Source: Dipteronia dyeriana (lineage: Eukaryota > Streptophyta > Magnoliopsida > Sapindales > Sapindaceae). From it: DNA of 64,000 nucleotides. The stretch covers positions 20,624,098 through 20,688,097 of the forward strand of contig CM065297.1 in assembly GCA_032871835.1 (NCBI GenBank). Reading direction: 5' to 3'. Under the pieces are notes generated by a model that did not search any database, was not told the DNA's origin, and saw only the letters and a program-made list of their open reading frames with translations. A program made the translations under genes and the position numbers. Positions 24,035 through 36,434 of the stretch are shown here, piece after piece. The stretch's first letter is position 1. Each line of letters starts with the position of its first letter.

Positions 24035-24338
24035 GGCCATGTCCTACAGCTGTTTTTCAGTCCATTTTCGCTTTTATTTTTCAAAAACGATTTCGAAAAC
24101 GCGTTCGTTAACCGTTTTTCATTTTATTTTAAAAAAGCGAAAAAAAAATGAAAAACAAAACCAGTGTTAAAAGTGAAATATTTGAAAAACACAAAATACT
24201 TGTTTTTCGTTTTTGTTTTTGTTTTTCATTTTTTTTTTCACATTTTTTTTATATATATTTTTTAAGTATTAATTGTACTATTATGCGTTTCATATGGCTA
24301 GGATAAGACGGGACAAGATTTTTAAACGATCAAAGTGC

Positions 24339-24384
<46 letters not shown>

Positions 24385-24902
24385 CAAAATAATTTATTTT
24401 CAACTAGAATTAAAAGCATTCATATAATAATATATATATATATATATATCATTATAATTATTATATATATTATAATATTATATATTATAAAATAATATAT
24501 TTTATGTATATTATAATATATAATTATATATATATATATTACTATATATAAATATTATATATATATATTAATATCATATATACAATTATATTTTTATTAT
24601 ATAGTAATATATATATATATATATATATATTGTAATTATTTATTTTTAATTTAAGAGTTTAGTTTTGATTAATTAATTTTTTTGATATGTTTTTTTGAAT
24701 TTATTTTTGATGTGTCACTTTTGTTTAATTTAAAAATTACAATACAAAAATTATATTGGTTATTTATGTAATCAGTTTTTGATAGTTTTCGATTAACCTA
24801 CCAGACGCGTTTTCAGAATTCGAAACTGAAACCAAAAACACTGTTTTCATTTTCATTTTTATTTTCGAAAAATAGCAACTGAAAACTCTTACAGGACGGG
24901 CC
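24035..24902. mobile_element. MITE family A, copy 1
   Basis: The left end GGCCATGTCCTACAGCTG and the reversed right end GGCCCGTCCTGTAAGAG, both running on to TTTCAGT, form an imperfect terminal inverted repeat. Internal blocks TAAATTACAATACAAAAAT and GATAGTTTTCGATTAACC recur in the copies at 24903 and 59071. No coding capacity. Confidence 0.65.
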
Positions 24903-25107
24903 TTAACTGTCTTTCATTTTATTTTCAAAAAACAAAAAACAAAATCAATATTAACAGTAAAATATTTGAAAAACACAAAATACTTGTTTTTATTTTTCAC
25001 ATTTTTTTTATAAAAAAATCACTTTTTATAACTATTAATTATACTGTTATACGTTTGGTACGGCTATGACGGAACGGGATAAAAGTTTTAAATCACCAAA
25101 GTGCCCT

Positions 25108-25139
<32 letters not shown>

Positions 25140-25355
25140 CCTAGAATAATTTATTTCTAATTAGAACTTAAAGAATTCATGCAACAATATATATATATAA
25201 TATTATAATTATTACATATATATATTAGAATATAATATATTTTATTTATATTATAATATTAATAATATTAATATATGATTATATATAATATTATAATATA
25301 TTTTATTTAATATGTATTAATATAATATACACAATTATATTTTTATTATATGGTA

Positions 25356-25391
<36 letters not shown>

Positions 25392-25770
25392 TTATTTATT
25401 TATAATTGAAGAGTTTAGTTTTGATTAATTGATTTTTTTTATATGTTTTTTTGAAGTAATTTGAGAAGTGTTACTTTCATTTAATTTATAAATTACAATA
25501 CAAAAATCATATTGGTTATATATTTAATCAATCAATTTATAATTGTTATAATATTAAACAAAATGTAAAAATTGATATTTTAATTTTTGATAGTTTTCAG
25601 ATAACCTATTAGACGTGTTTTTTTTTTCATTTTCTTTTCCAAAATACAGCTCTCAGTATATGTTACCATACACGTTTTTTGATTTCAAAACTGAAATAAA
25701 AAATATTGTTTTCATTTTCATTTTTTTTTCAAAAAACGGCAAACGAAAAACGCTTATAGGACGGACCCTT
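24903..25770. mobile_element. MITE family A, copy 2 (left end missing)
   Basis: Directly follows copy 1 and repeats its internal order, ending AACGCTTATAGGACGGACCC. The left terminal repeat is absent. (AT)n tracts lie at about 25105-25135 and 25360-25386. Confidence 0.6.
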
Positions 25771-28285
25771 ATATTTTAAAAATAATGTTTTTAAAAATGT
25801 AATGTGTTTGGTAGATTTTTTTAAAAGTAGTTTTCATAAAAGGAAAATGATATAAATGTGTTTGGTGTTGTTTTTAAAATGGGTAGAGTAGTTGTTTGGA
25901 GAGAAATATTGGTGTTTGTTTTAAAATGATGTTTTGAAAATGGTGAAAAATAATAAAAAGTTGTTTTTAACCTTTTAATTATAACTTTTAAAAAGTTGTT
26001 TTTTATTTTCAAAAATAAATTTGTAAAACGTGTAACCAAACAGTATTAAAATTATTTTTGGTTTTTGAAAACAGAAAACGGTTTTTAAAAACACTTCCAA
26101 ACAGCACCTAAAATCACAAAGTTTATCAACATTTTAATCAAATCTGATTCTGAACCGAATCCAGGGAGCCTCTGTTGTTGGATTGGGAAATTTCTTAGAA
26201 ATAGGTCCATTGGATGGCCATTTGAAGCATCGGAATTATACATGGCTCAAGAAAGCAGATCTTCTATTTGTAGTACAATTTTTTGTAAATTATGTAAATT
26301 ATGTCATTTTTTTTCTCGAAGGCACACAATTTATGTATACTTATAGCATACTAAAAAGTATCATCGTATTTTTATCATGTAAGCAATTATAACTTCAATT
26401 GCAGTAATACACGTAGTAAAAATGTAGTAATGTGTATTAGTATGTTATAAATATACCTAAACTACATAGATATCAGAGAGAATTTGGTAAATTATGTTTT
26501 TTGGTACATAATCATAATGGGAGTTGAGAAAATTCTTACATGGAATTTCAGGACAGTCCAGTGGGAACAGGCTTCAGTTACATGGAGGATGAGAGCTTGG
26601 TGGTCAAGACCGATGATGATGCAGCCACTGACTTAACAACATTGCTCAAGATGATCTTCGATGGAAATGAAAACCTCCAAAAGAGTCCTCTCTACATTTT
26701 TGCAGCATCTTATGGAGGAAATTTTGCAGTTACTCTTGGATTATCAGCTCTAAAAGCTATTCCAGCTGGACAATTGAAGCTTCAACTTGGGGGTAACATT
26801 CGGTTTTCTTTTTTATATATCACATACTATTCGGTGACTCAGACCTAGATATTGACAGGCCGAATGAGCTCTCTTCACAACGAAACCTACCTAGCCTGAT
26901 TATTTACACATAGGAACATTAAGTGCTTCCAAGGAAATCACTTATAAATGCGTCACCAAATAAGGCCTATCTATCTATATAATCGTATGACTACATTGAC
27001 AAATAACTTCAAATTATGTCATTGTGTGTAGCTTAACATAGGGGTTGCTTTGGGGAATAGTTGGATTTCTCCAGAAGATATTGTGGTATGTGATGTCTTC
27101 AAAAAAAATCAATCTTTCTATCCATCAAAAACCGAGTAGATACTATTTCTTACATAAAAGCCTAATTGCAGTTTCCTTGGACACCTCTTCTTAAAGACCT
27201 GTCGCCAATGAAAAACAATGGTTTGAACATATCAAACAGGTTTGTATCGAACTTACAAACTTTTCAAACCAACTCTAAAAGGGAAAAAACTTAATCAATT
27301 TAAGCTGATCAAATTGGTTTTGCAAACACGGTTTAGCTCTTAGCATCAAGCAGAAGATTGTAGAAGGCAAGTACGAAAACGCAACATCAACCTGGGAAGA
27401 ACTTGAGAATGTCATTGCCGAGTACAGTACCACTGAGGTAATTCTCAAATCTCAATCTCTCCAAGAAACCAATTCGCAGTATAGGATTTGCAAAATCTAA
27501 TTAGAAGGGTGTGTGTTGGAGTTGCTTGGAGGACTTCTATGACTTCTTATTTGATGATGGTAACGGCCCCATTGCCACGGCAAAAAAATTCAAAGGACCT
27601 GTTGGGATAGATAGGTACTCAAGGTATCTCAGCACCAAGAAATTTTCAACAGCCGGTGCTGGAGGGAGTGATGTTGATCTTGATAGCCTGATGAATGATC
27701 CTATTAAATAGAAGTTGCGGATTATTCCTGAGAACGTATCGTGAGTTTCCTTATTAATTCAGGGCACAAATGAGCTTTTATCGGTTCTTTCCCTGTAATG
27801 TTGTGCATATTTGAGGATTCTGTAACTTAGTAAACGCGATGTTGCAGATGGGGAGGACAGGGAGGCTTGATTTTTTCAGCTATGATAGGAGACTTTATGA
27901 AACCAAGAGTGCAAGAATCCAAGAGGTAATAATGAAAATGTTCAATTTTTTTGTTTTCACTTCTGTGCCCAAAATTCATTTAAGCAGGAATTTATCTGTT
28001 TTCCATAACATTTGACATGTATCATATTCTTATATTAACAGGTCGACGAGCTGCTAGCCAAAGGCATTAACGTGACCGTATACAATGGACAGGTTTTTTT
28101 TTTTTTTTTCAAATAACGAAGAACACCTTACACAATCAATTTTTTTTTTACTAATATTCTTCACCATCATCTGCAAGACTGCAAGTGAAAAAAGGATCTG
28201 ATTGGTCTTTTTGATAGGTTGATCTCATATGCTGTACCAAAGGAGTAGAAGCCTGGGTTCAAAAGCTCAAGCAATATTCTGGTTT

Positions 28286-29690
28286 CATTCTCTTATCGGG
28301 CTTAGATTGTCGCAATTGACAACTGTTGACGTTGATTTCTAGATTGTATCAGAAAAGCCAAGAAGGATTGGATTTCGACTGAGATTTCAAAGAGAGAGGG
28401 AAGGAGAAAGTAAACAAGACACGAGTTTTTTACGTGGTAAAACTCCGATGACCGGAGAAACATCCACGGGTGGTTGAATGATCAACCTAGCCAAAATCCA
28501 CTATGATTTCTTGAATATTACAAGCTCTCGATCTCTCTTTTTTCCCTCTGAATTTTGCTATTATTTCTGTGCATGCTCTATTGTCTATATCTTTTCTTTG
28601 ACGAGATTATAGGTCTATTTATATGTTTATAGAACTATAATCTTCTTTGTACAGGTAATAAAAGATCTCTGCATTTAATTGTGATTTGGTTTCTTGTTTG
28701 AAGTAGATTTATCTTCTTTCCTGTTTCGGAGTCTTGTATTGAAGTCAAATGGGTTTCTAGTAGTGCAGTCCAATTTGGACTTGTTTTCTTATATAAGAAC
28801 GTAATCTTTTTAAAGAAATAAAGTTGTTGCTTGATTGAGAACCCTTCCAGCTCAGTATTCTGTTCTCTTTGGGATTCTTTCTTGATATGGATATCTTCGT
28901 GTATTTAATGACCTAGTCCGTGTGAACTAAGCACTAAGCTTCTTATTCGGTTTTCTTCATATTTATCCCGAGTAAGGATAATACTTGCAGGGCCCGAGTA
29001 ACATCGTTTGAGCCCGAGTGGTAGCGTCATTTAACCAGTTCCGAGTGTAGTTAACTGATCCTGAGTAACTCGGGTTTTCTCTTCCTCAGCAATGTTTTGT
29101 AAGATATTTTCTAAATGCCTATTTGGATGTCCACCTGACAATTTATCCTTTTTGTTTGATAGCGTGTTCATCCGATAAAATTCACATATGACAATACCCC
29201 CTTAAAATATTTTTCCTGAACAAGGTTTGTTCGTGTTCGGGCAAAAGTATTTTAATTAGTTATCAATATTTTTCAGTATCCGAGTAAATATCTTGTCATA
29301 ATGACGTGTTTTAATGGCGACCCTGCAAATTTAATTTGCCTCCTCACGCGTGATCTTTAATGACGGTGACGTTTTGAAGTTCTGACGGTTGAGTCTAGTT
29401 CTTGTTTTGACACGTGTATTTTACCTCTTTCATTTTTTGAGATTATTTATGAGAAACGACCTATGTGTCTTTCCATGCACCGCCTACGTCATCAAACCTC
29501 GTCATCGTTATTTCCCGCCTTGAAAACCTAGGGTTTCATGCCGTTTTCTCTTTAAATTCTTCGCTGAGAGACATTGTTGGTTTATTCTCAACAATTTTCA
29601 GCAGAAATTTCTTTAAACCCAGATTTCTATACACAGAAGTTCACGATTCTCCGTTGAAGATCTTACATCAAACTTAATTCAAGGTTAGTC
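28286..29690. mobile_element. LTR-like repeat copy 2, truncating SCPL51-like gene
   Basis: Shares with 19090-20100 the blocks CAATTGACAAC, TTTACGTGGTAAAAC, GAAACATCCACGG and GAGATTATAGGTCTATTTATAT. Beyond 29300 it changes to a promoter- and leader-like stretch (CCTAGGGTTTCATGCC) that leads into a short ORF at 29695. This layout, with a plus-strand ORF just inside an LTR, resembles the antisense-ORF end of a Tat element lying on the minus strand. Ends are not fixed. Confidence 0.45.
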
Positions 29691-29694
29691 TTTA

Positions 29695-29940
29695 ATGGAG
29701 CCATCTTCCCGTCATCGTCTTTTTAGTGTCGCTCTTAATGCATTAGAACGTGGGGATTTCCAATTAGTTTCTTGTATTAGAAGATTACTGAGAGAAATCC
29801 CTGTAGATGAACCTTCATTTTTAGAAGTTGATGTTTCGAGGCTTCACCCTGACGTCACTTTTAGCCCTATATCCAGTTCTTCATCTAGTTCTGATTCTGA
29901 TATTTCTTTGGAAAACATTTTTTTTCTTATTTATAAATAG
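29695..29940 (+). pseudogene. Short Ser-rich ORF, possible retroelement antisense ORF start
   Basis: An 81-codon ORF starting MEPSSRHRLFSVALNALERG, with a run of eight Ser residues and a hydrophobic end. I recognise no domain. A serine-rich start and its position just inside an LTR-like sequence fit the beginning of a Tat-type antisense ORF. It ends in poly(T)-rich non-coding DNA, so at best it is a stump. Confidence 0.35.
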
Positions 29941-31732
29941 ATTTTGAGCTTGTTCCTTTTTAATTTTTTTTCTAAAAAAATTGCATCATATCAGAAAGAG
30001 ATTGTGAATTGTGTTGTTGGTGGAACTGGTGAACTTACTCCATTTTGGGAAAAAATCTGGTTTAATCTCTCATGAAGGAGATCGAACAAATTAGGAAGGG
30101 ATTATGATATTTGTTGTTGATGGAACTGGCGAACTGTTAAAGGCATTAAGATTTTTTAATTATTTTTTAATTTATTTATTTTTAAATTAGATTGGACTGT
30201 CTGTTCTTTTTAATGAAAAATTCCGTTCTTTTTTTAATTTCTTAATTTTCAATTATTCTTATTTTTCTGTCAAAAAAAAAAATTTAATTTTAAAAACAGT
30301 TTTCTTTTGTTCACTTAGTCTTCATTTTTAAATACCTTAAAAAAAATCTCCATTTGAAAATATTTATTCAATTTTTTGTTTCAAATGACTAAACTATCCT
30401 TAGTTTTGATAGTCAAAATAAGTCTATGATTTAATTTAACCAACTTTGACTAATAACAAGGGAGGTGAGTGTCATTTATCATTAAAATTGTTTATGTGTG
30501 TAAAAGAGCAAACATCATGGGAGTTTGGTGTAATTAGTTATTTCAGATTTTTGGTGAATCAAGATTATTTTTATCTTTTATCATTTTTTAACGGTCAAAC
30601 CCTAATGGCAAGGGAGGTTAGTGTCAATTAACAATAAAGTTGTTTTCACGTGTAAAAGATCAAACTTCAATGGAGTTTGGTGTAATTTGTTCATATATAA
30701 AAGTTGACCCTCACCGCGCCACATGTCGCGGTGAAGGAGCTTTGGTATTTAATTCTATTTAATATCTTTAAAAAATTCTAAAAATATATAAACTTGACCA
30801 TCACCGCGCCACATATCGCCGTGAGGGAGTTTTGGTATTTAATTCTATATAATATCCTTTAAAAATTCTAAATAATACATATCTATATTTTATATTCATT
30901 TCAGTCACAAATGAATAAGTAATCAAAAGTCAATTCCATAAATCACAAATCAAGAGACAAACCCATAATCAATGGGATATGAATAAATTTTGTTAACAAA
31001 TCCCACATTCGATAATGAATAATTCTCTTAACCAATCCAATAATTAATTGAAACTAGCAATTAATTTATGGAAAATACTGACTAATCAGTATTCAATATA
31101 CTGACTCATTTTTTTTTTATCTTCTTGCTTTCTTTCTAAATGGGCTACATGCCAACACCCTATTAATGGGGTCATTACCCAAGCATTGTTCTTAATTTAT
31201 ATTCATTTCAATCGCAAATGAAGAAGCAATCAAAAGTCAATAGAAAATCAATAGAAAGTCCCATAATAAATGGGATATAAATAAATTTCGTTAACAAATC
31301 CCACAATCAATGGGATAATGAATAATTCTATTAACCAATCCTATAATTAATAGAAAATAGTATTTAAATTTTTCAACCCTTCATTTTCCGTCCTTTCATT
31401 TTTCATTCAATCTATAAATCAGTAATCAAAAGTTCACCAAATCTTTCAATTGTGTAGTTCAAATCTTTCAAAATTCTGAACCAGAGCTCTCCAAACGGCT
31501 ATAAGTTGGCTCACATAATTCAATCTCTTAAGGTATATCTAAATTATTATTATTTTCCTTTTTGGGTGGAATATTACTTGAATTCTTGGGTTTTTGATAT
31601 TCATGTTATGTTCATGTGTTTGTGTTGATTTTACAAATGATATTTAAAGATATTTTGAATAGTGAACATTTAATGACTGTGGTTTCGATGAAGCATATCA
31701 TTCAAACCGTATTTACATGATTACTACAAATG

Positions 31733-31736
<4 letters not shown>
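29941..31736. repeat. Gene-free region with three direct duplications
   Basis: Pairs seen: about 30458-30540 with 30608-30690 (AAGGGAGGTGAGTGTCA, GAGTTTGGTGTAATT); about 30700-30780 with 30785-30860 (CACCGCGCCACATGTCGC); and about 30890-31053 with 31196-31360 (TATATTCATTTCA...GGGATATGAATAAATTT). No coding sequence is supported. The pairs are diverged by point changes and small gaps. Confidence 0.65.

Positions 31737-31794
<58 letters not shown>
31737..31794. repeat. (AT)29 microsatellite
   Basis: About 58 bp of uninterrupted AT dinucleotide. Confidence 0.95.
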
Positions 31795-31796
<2 letters not shown>

Positions 31797-32264
31797 ATTA
31801 TTGGGTTTTAATAAAATCTCTTTCATCAGGAATTCAATCAGAGGAATTCAGTGTTGTGTTTCATCTTCCACCCATGATTGTGTGTTGCGTTACCTACATT
31901 TAGAGGATGGTATTTTTCTGCTCTTCAATTTTTCTCTTTCTTTTTAATTTCATTGATTTTTTGTTTCTGATAATTGCTTAGAAAATGAGGAAAAAAAAAT
32001 AATTATAGTATTTTGGATCTTTTGTAATTATGCTCATTTTTATATTTTTTGTTGGACTATGCAGTTGAACTTTCTATTGTTTTTGGTAATTGGTTGGTTA
32101 ATTGCTTGATTTTGAGTGAACTGATTTTGATTTTTTTTTTGTTTCATTTATTTACTGAACAACAATAAAGGAGATTTATGCACAAATTACTTGATTGTCA
32201 TATCAAATGTAAGAAATGATGTGACGGTTTTTATTGCTTGTTTAGAATTAATTAATCTCCATGG

Positions 32265-33210
32265 TAGGGTCTAACATTCAGTCTAACTCGCAATGGGTAA
32301 GGGGCGGGGATGGGTTTTATACTCTTCACCCCTCTCCGTCCCTCTTAAAATAATATTTAGTTAAACTATGTAATTTCAAAGAAAATAAATATATCTAAAA
32401 AAGGAAATATATATAAATACATTAACCCTAACTTTACATCTATTTGTTGTTATTTAACATAAAGTGATAATACAAAATACAATTTAAAAAACCCTAGCCG
32501 CTAACTGCAACTCTAAGTCTTTATTCCACAAACAACTCAAAGTTCACCATTCAAGCTTCAACCTCAAATACAGTAAGTTTTTTTATCTTATGATTAGCTT
32601 CATGTTCTTCTACTACAACTGAGTGTTCCACATGTCTTGAAGAACCAGATTTTAATGAGGTAAAATAAATCAAGCATATTAAATTAAATTAAGTTATTGA
32701 TATTCAAATCAGATTGAATACAATTTTTTTTGTTGGTTTGGAATGTTGCAGAAACCATGTGAGTGGGTGTCAACATCTTGAGGAGATGTCAGATGAAGTT
32801 GATATTACGAAGAGAGAACAAGAGAAAAAGATGCAACTATTAGATGATTAACGTTATGATTTTCGAACATTTTGATTTCATACTTTATTTTTGTTTGAGA
32901 ATGATTAGAATTTACATGTGAAAATTATGTTTACGAGATGTTTTTTTAATAGTTTCATCGAATTATTTACTACTTCATATATTTTATCATATTCAATGAT
33001 TATATATTTGTAATTTTAATAAATAAATAAATAAATATAAATGGGGTAAATGGGTGAGGATGGGGAAAGCACTCCCCATTGTAACCCGCCCTGCCCCAAC
33101 CCGCTCCATCTAAAATGGGGGTTTATGAGGGGGTGTGTTTTCAAAAAATAGATGGGGTGGGGTGTGGGGAAGGTCACCACGCCCCGAACCCACCCCATTG
33201 TCATCCCTAA
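32265..33210. mobile_element. hAT-like non-autonomous element (GC-rich ends)
   Basis: The left end carries TAGGGTCTAAC...CAATGGGTAAGGGGCGGGG. The right end, reversed, reads TAGGGATGACAATGGGGTGGG, with clustered GGGGTGGG motifs near it. In this AT-rich setting the two GC-rich ends with a shared CAATGGG block suggest terminal and subterminal repeats of a hAT-type MITE. No target duplication was found and there is no coding sequence between. Confidence 0.45.
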
Positions 33211-33259
33211 TCAATATAAGTAGGATACAATAATATTAAACACAATTTTTTAAATAATC

Positions 33260-33301
33260 TTATTAAACAAGCCCATACATCGCACATGTTGATACACTAG
33301 T
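33260..33301 (+). mobile_element. Possible Helitron 3' terminus
   Basis: CCCATACATCGCACATGTTG is followed by ATACACTAGT and then T. Plant Helitrons end in CTAGT (CTRR) a few bases after a short GC-rich hairpin. The hairpin here is weak and no matching 5' TC end could be fixed. Confidence 0.3.
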
Positions 33302-34348
33302 TAATCTTATTATTGTACACATTGAGCATTGCCAGCAAAATAACATCACATTTCACAACAAGAGTTTATTAATTGTCAAGCAGATTTCATCAACTTAAAA
33401 GTGATTATAGTATGCAACTTAAGAAATAATTTCTAAAAGCATTTATGGATTTTCACCTTCACTATTCAGTAGTTATTGCAAATAAAAAAATATTCTCTAT
33501 CAATGGACAAACTCATAAGATTTTTATAAAAATTGTGAGCAACATATGACATTATATTTTGAATTTATAAAAAATTGAATTGATTAGAGTGTTTAAGTAA
33601 GTGAGAGTTGATCGGATAAAACTCATTATTTATGTGATCAATATTGTTGGGCTCGGTACACCTTAGCTACATTAAATATATATAGAATATGGTATGGGCT
33701 ATTGTATATGTGTGGGCCTAGTATTCTTTTTAGAACTAATCATCCTATTAGGGTTGAAAATCCTTTATGGGTTAAGATTCTAGAAAGTTATACTATTTAT
33801 AGGGGGTCTTTACTCTCACTCATAGTATGTGTTACAGAATTATCTCCCTATTAGGCAATCTGAGAAATGTGAGAAGATAGTAGAAAACTCTCTATTGTTT
33901 TTATTGTTCTTTTTAGGTTATTGCTCCATTATGGATTCGGGATTAAAACTCTCTACGAATTGGATGGTTTCCGTTGCGTTTCCAGGTAATCGACTATTCG
34001 TACTTATATATACAATGCAATATTTAATTATTTCCTTATATAATGCTTACATACTTGCAATTAATAATAGATGTACATTTTCAATTTCTAACACAATGTA
34101 AAAACGTAAATCTACTCAACTCAGATGATGTACACGTACATATTTTATAAGTATAGATATCTCCCGATTATAAAAGTAAATATCCGGATCGAACACGCAA
34201 TACCCATAACGGCAGGTCCCAGCAAACTCGTAAACCATTTGATGTAAAAAAATTCTTAAAAAAAACATAATGCAAAAAAGGTTGGAATTTCTATTTTCTT
34301 CGGTCTATTCTTAGTTTCTTTTTAAGAAAAAAATCATTTTATCTATAT
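33302..34348. other. Intergenic region left of the copia element
   Basis: No gene is supported. A 90-codon ORF at 33829-34101 has no recognised motif and a composition like the surrounding DNA. Confidence 0.5.
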
Positions 34349-34421
34349 GTCGAGACTTCAAGACTTCAAGTCATTGATTTTAACATGTTTTGTTGGACCT
34401 ATTGTTTCATTTGAGTTCTCT
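34349..34421 (+). repeat. 73-bp direct repeat flanking copia, left copy
   Basis: GTCGAGACTTCAAGAC...TTTGAGTTCTCT. The same 73 bp occur with about four differences at 38783-38855, outside the right LTR. Confidence 0.85.
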
Positions 34422-34447
34422 AAAACGGAAGGGTTGAAGGGGAGCTA

Positions 34448-34659
34448 TGTCCAAATAGTTGTTAGATGTTTATGGTTAACGGTTGGAGCTATGGAGCTGT
34501 ACTAATAATGTTAGTAAGTTATTGGTTAGTTATTAATAGGTGTTTGCATTTATGAGTGTTAGAATTTCCAACCTATATATAAAGGTTGATCTATTTTCAT
34601 TTTAAGACAACTTAATTAATATAAAGAACTTAGTTTCTCCAAATTGATTGTTTTTCACA
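34448..34659 (+). repeat. Copia 5' LTR (212 bp)
   Basis: TGTCCAAATAG...TTTTTCACA. TATA-like CTATATATAAAGG lies near 34573. It is preceded by an unexpected purine-rich GGGTTGAAGGGGAGCTA. Confidence 0.75.
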
Positions 34660-35487
34660 TTTAGTATCAGAGCTTGAAGAGCTTGAAGGTGAGTGTGTGA
34701 GTGGTATAGATAGTGAGTGTGAGAGATACACTGTGAGGGAGTGATTTGAGCTAGATTCCAGTTGGAAATCGGATAGCCGAAAAAACTCACCGGTGCTAGA
34801 TTTGAACCAAGAGAGGTTCAGATGCATTTTATTTTTTGGAACCAGATGAAGAAGGTTCAGACAAAAAAAAAAGAGGAAGAAGTTACCGAAGTCAGTCGTC
34901 GCCACCACCACCAACCGCCAATCGTCGAGAGAGTGGGTTGTCAACACCCCGACCAAAATCTCCAGGAGGTGCCGGGGAGCAAACCCCAGATGTATGGTGT
35001 CCAGATCCGACACCGTCGATGGTAAAACGAGAGGTTCCAGTAGCTAGCTTTGTTTTCACCATTGTTTGAGACGAGGTGACCATCGTTGATCAGCCGAAGT
35101 TATTGGTCATCCTTGCTAGAGCATGACCGAGTCGGTCCTTGATCAGGAAAGTCACCGGAGAAGAGAGAAATATAGCAAATCAGAGGATTTTCTTTTTGTT
35201 TAAAAAAAAGGAAAGAGAAACGGAGATAGACGTGTATATGTTTTGACATATGATATGTATTTGCTCAAAGAGAAGTAAGGTTGGAGGTAAAAACAAAATT
35301 ATAAGGGAGGTGTAATTTGCTTACAAAAAAGGAGAAAGCAATTTTTCTTTGACTTTATATATTGTGCAAGACAAACCAAAAGCATTCTTGACTTGTGTAT
35401 TATGAATAGGACTCCTCTATGGCAAATTTGTAAATAGTACCCCTATTTGACAAATTTGTAAATAGTACCCTATTTGACAAATTACAA

Positions 35488-36174
35488 ATGGCTTCTTCTA
35501 ACAATGGAAATAATACAATTCAGACCCAAATACCCATATTTGATGGAAAAATAAATATTGAATATTGAAGGGTCCATATGCAACAATTATTTGAATACCA
35601 GGAGTTATTGATTGTTGTTTCCGAAGGTATTGTTAGTCCAACAGATGCTGCAACAACTCGGAAGGATCTGAAGGTAAGGTTTTTTATCAATCAGTTGCTG
35701 GATCCGGTGATTTTTGAGAAAATTGCACATGTAACTTTAGAAAAAAGACCATATGTATTATGATGAATAATACGTACAAAGAAGTTAAAAAAGTGAAGAA
35801 AGTTCACTTGCAGACTATGCTTAGGCAGTTAGAACTTCTTCAAATTACAAAAACAGATAATGTGGCATATTATTTCTCACGAACATTGGTTCTTGTTAAT
35901 CAGATGAAGTTCGACAGTGAGACGATTTCAGATGTTCAGATTATGGAGAAGATTTTCCGAACATTGAATTCAAAGTTTGAGTACAAGGTCACTGCCACCA
36001 TTGAGGAGTCTAAGGATCTCGAGACGATGACGTTAGATGAGTTAATGGGCTCGCTCCAAGCCCATGAACAACGTTTGGATGAGAAGTCAGAAATTGATGT
36101 GGAGGAAGCTTTACAAAGGCAGTTAAGTCTTAATAAAGACAAAGACACTCAAAGGAATTCTAAGTCAAAACAGT
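35488..36174 (+). pseudogene. Copia gag (UBN2 type), broken
   Basis: MASSNNGNNTIQTQIPIFDG opens at 35488, with a TGA soon after (INIEY stop). A second piece (35578-35763) follows, then a longer UBN2-like segment (35760-36176) with YYFSRTLVLVNQMK, IMEKIFRTLNSKFEY and SKDLETMTLDELMGSLQAHE. A zinc knuckle remnant (CFNCKK near 36298) has lost its His. The reading frame changes at least twice. Gag would form the particle core in a live element. Confidence 0.8.
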
Positions 36175-36434
36175 AGGGTCAGAACTCGCAGAACAAAAGA
36201 GGAAGTGTTCTCAATTCTAGCCAAGGAATAGGCAGATGGAACAACAACAACAACAACAACAATAACACTAATCGGATGAATAAATATCAGATTTAGTGTT
36301 TTAATTGTAAAAAATAGGCCACTACAGGGCTGAATGCAGATCTAGAAAGCAAGATTTCCAAGCGAATGTTGCAGAAGATGGTGATTGTTCAGAAACGCTG
36401 TTGCTAGTATGCAACATGGCAGAAATGGAGCCAA

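Larger units (their letters stand above)
23885..26115. mobile_element. Nested MITEs in SCPL51-like intron 2
   Basis: Outer ends read AAAGGCGTGTTTGGTATC at the left and, reversed, TTTTAGGTGCTGTTTGGAAG at the right, both followed by TTTTTAAAAA, so an outer terminal inverted repeat is likely. Inside are a full family A copy (24035-24902) and a partial one (24903-25770), with several (AT)n tracts. Together they enlarge the intron to 2.3 kb. Confidence 0.6.
22871..28282 (+). pseudogene. SCPL51: Serine carboxypeptidase-like (SCPL51-type) pseudogene
   Basis: Eleven exon remnants follow plant SCPL51 order. They are signal peptide and DAGTNDGSEQWRYVEVRP (22871-22995), FEDPSKPWPILLWLKGGP (23768-23862), GNFLEIGPLDG (26165-26272), SPVGTGFSYMED with nucleophile motif AASYGGN (26552-26792), then 27042-27085, 27172-27239, 27337-27437, 27508-27740, 27848-27925, NVTVYNGQ (28042-28092) and VDLICCTKGVEAW (28218-28282). 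Damage: frameshift in the signal peptide, two TAA stops and a lost donor in exon 2, TAG at 27709, Glu to Ala before the active Ser. The His-bearing last exon is missing, cut off by a repeat at about 28285. Family members are secreted or vacuolar alpha/beta-hydrolases; this copy cannot be functional. Confidence 0.9.

Noticed and set aside
30700..31360. CRISPR-like spaced repeats
   Set aside because: Only two diverged copies of each repeat, no regular spacers, and the DNA is plainly plant nuclear.
35936..36148. Minus-strand ORF of 70 codons opposite copia gag
   Set aside because: It is the shadow of the UBN2-type gag frame, which has clear homology on the plus strand.
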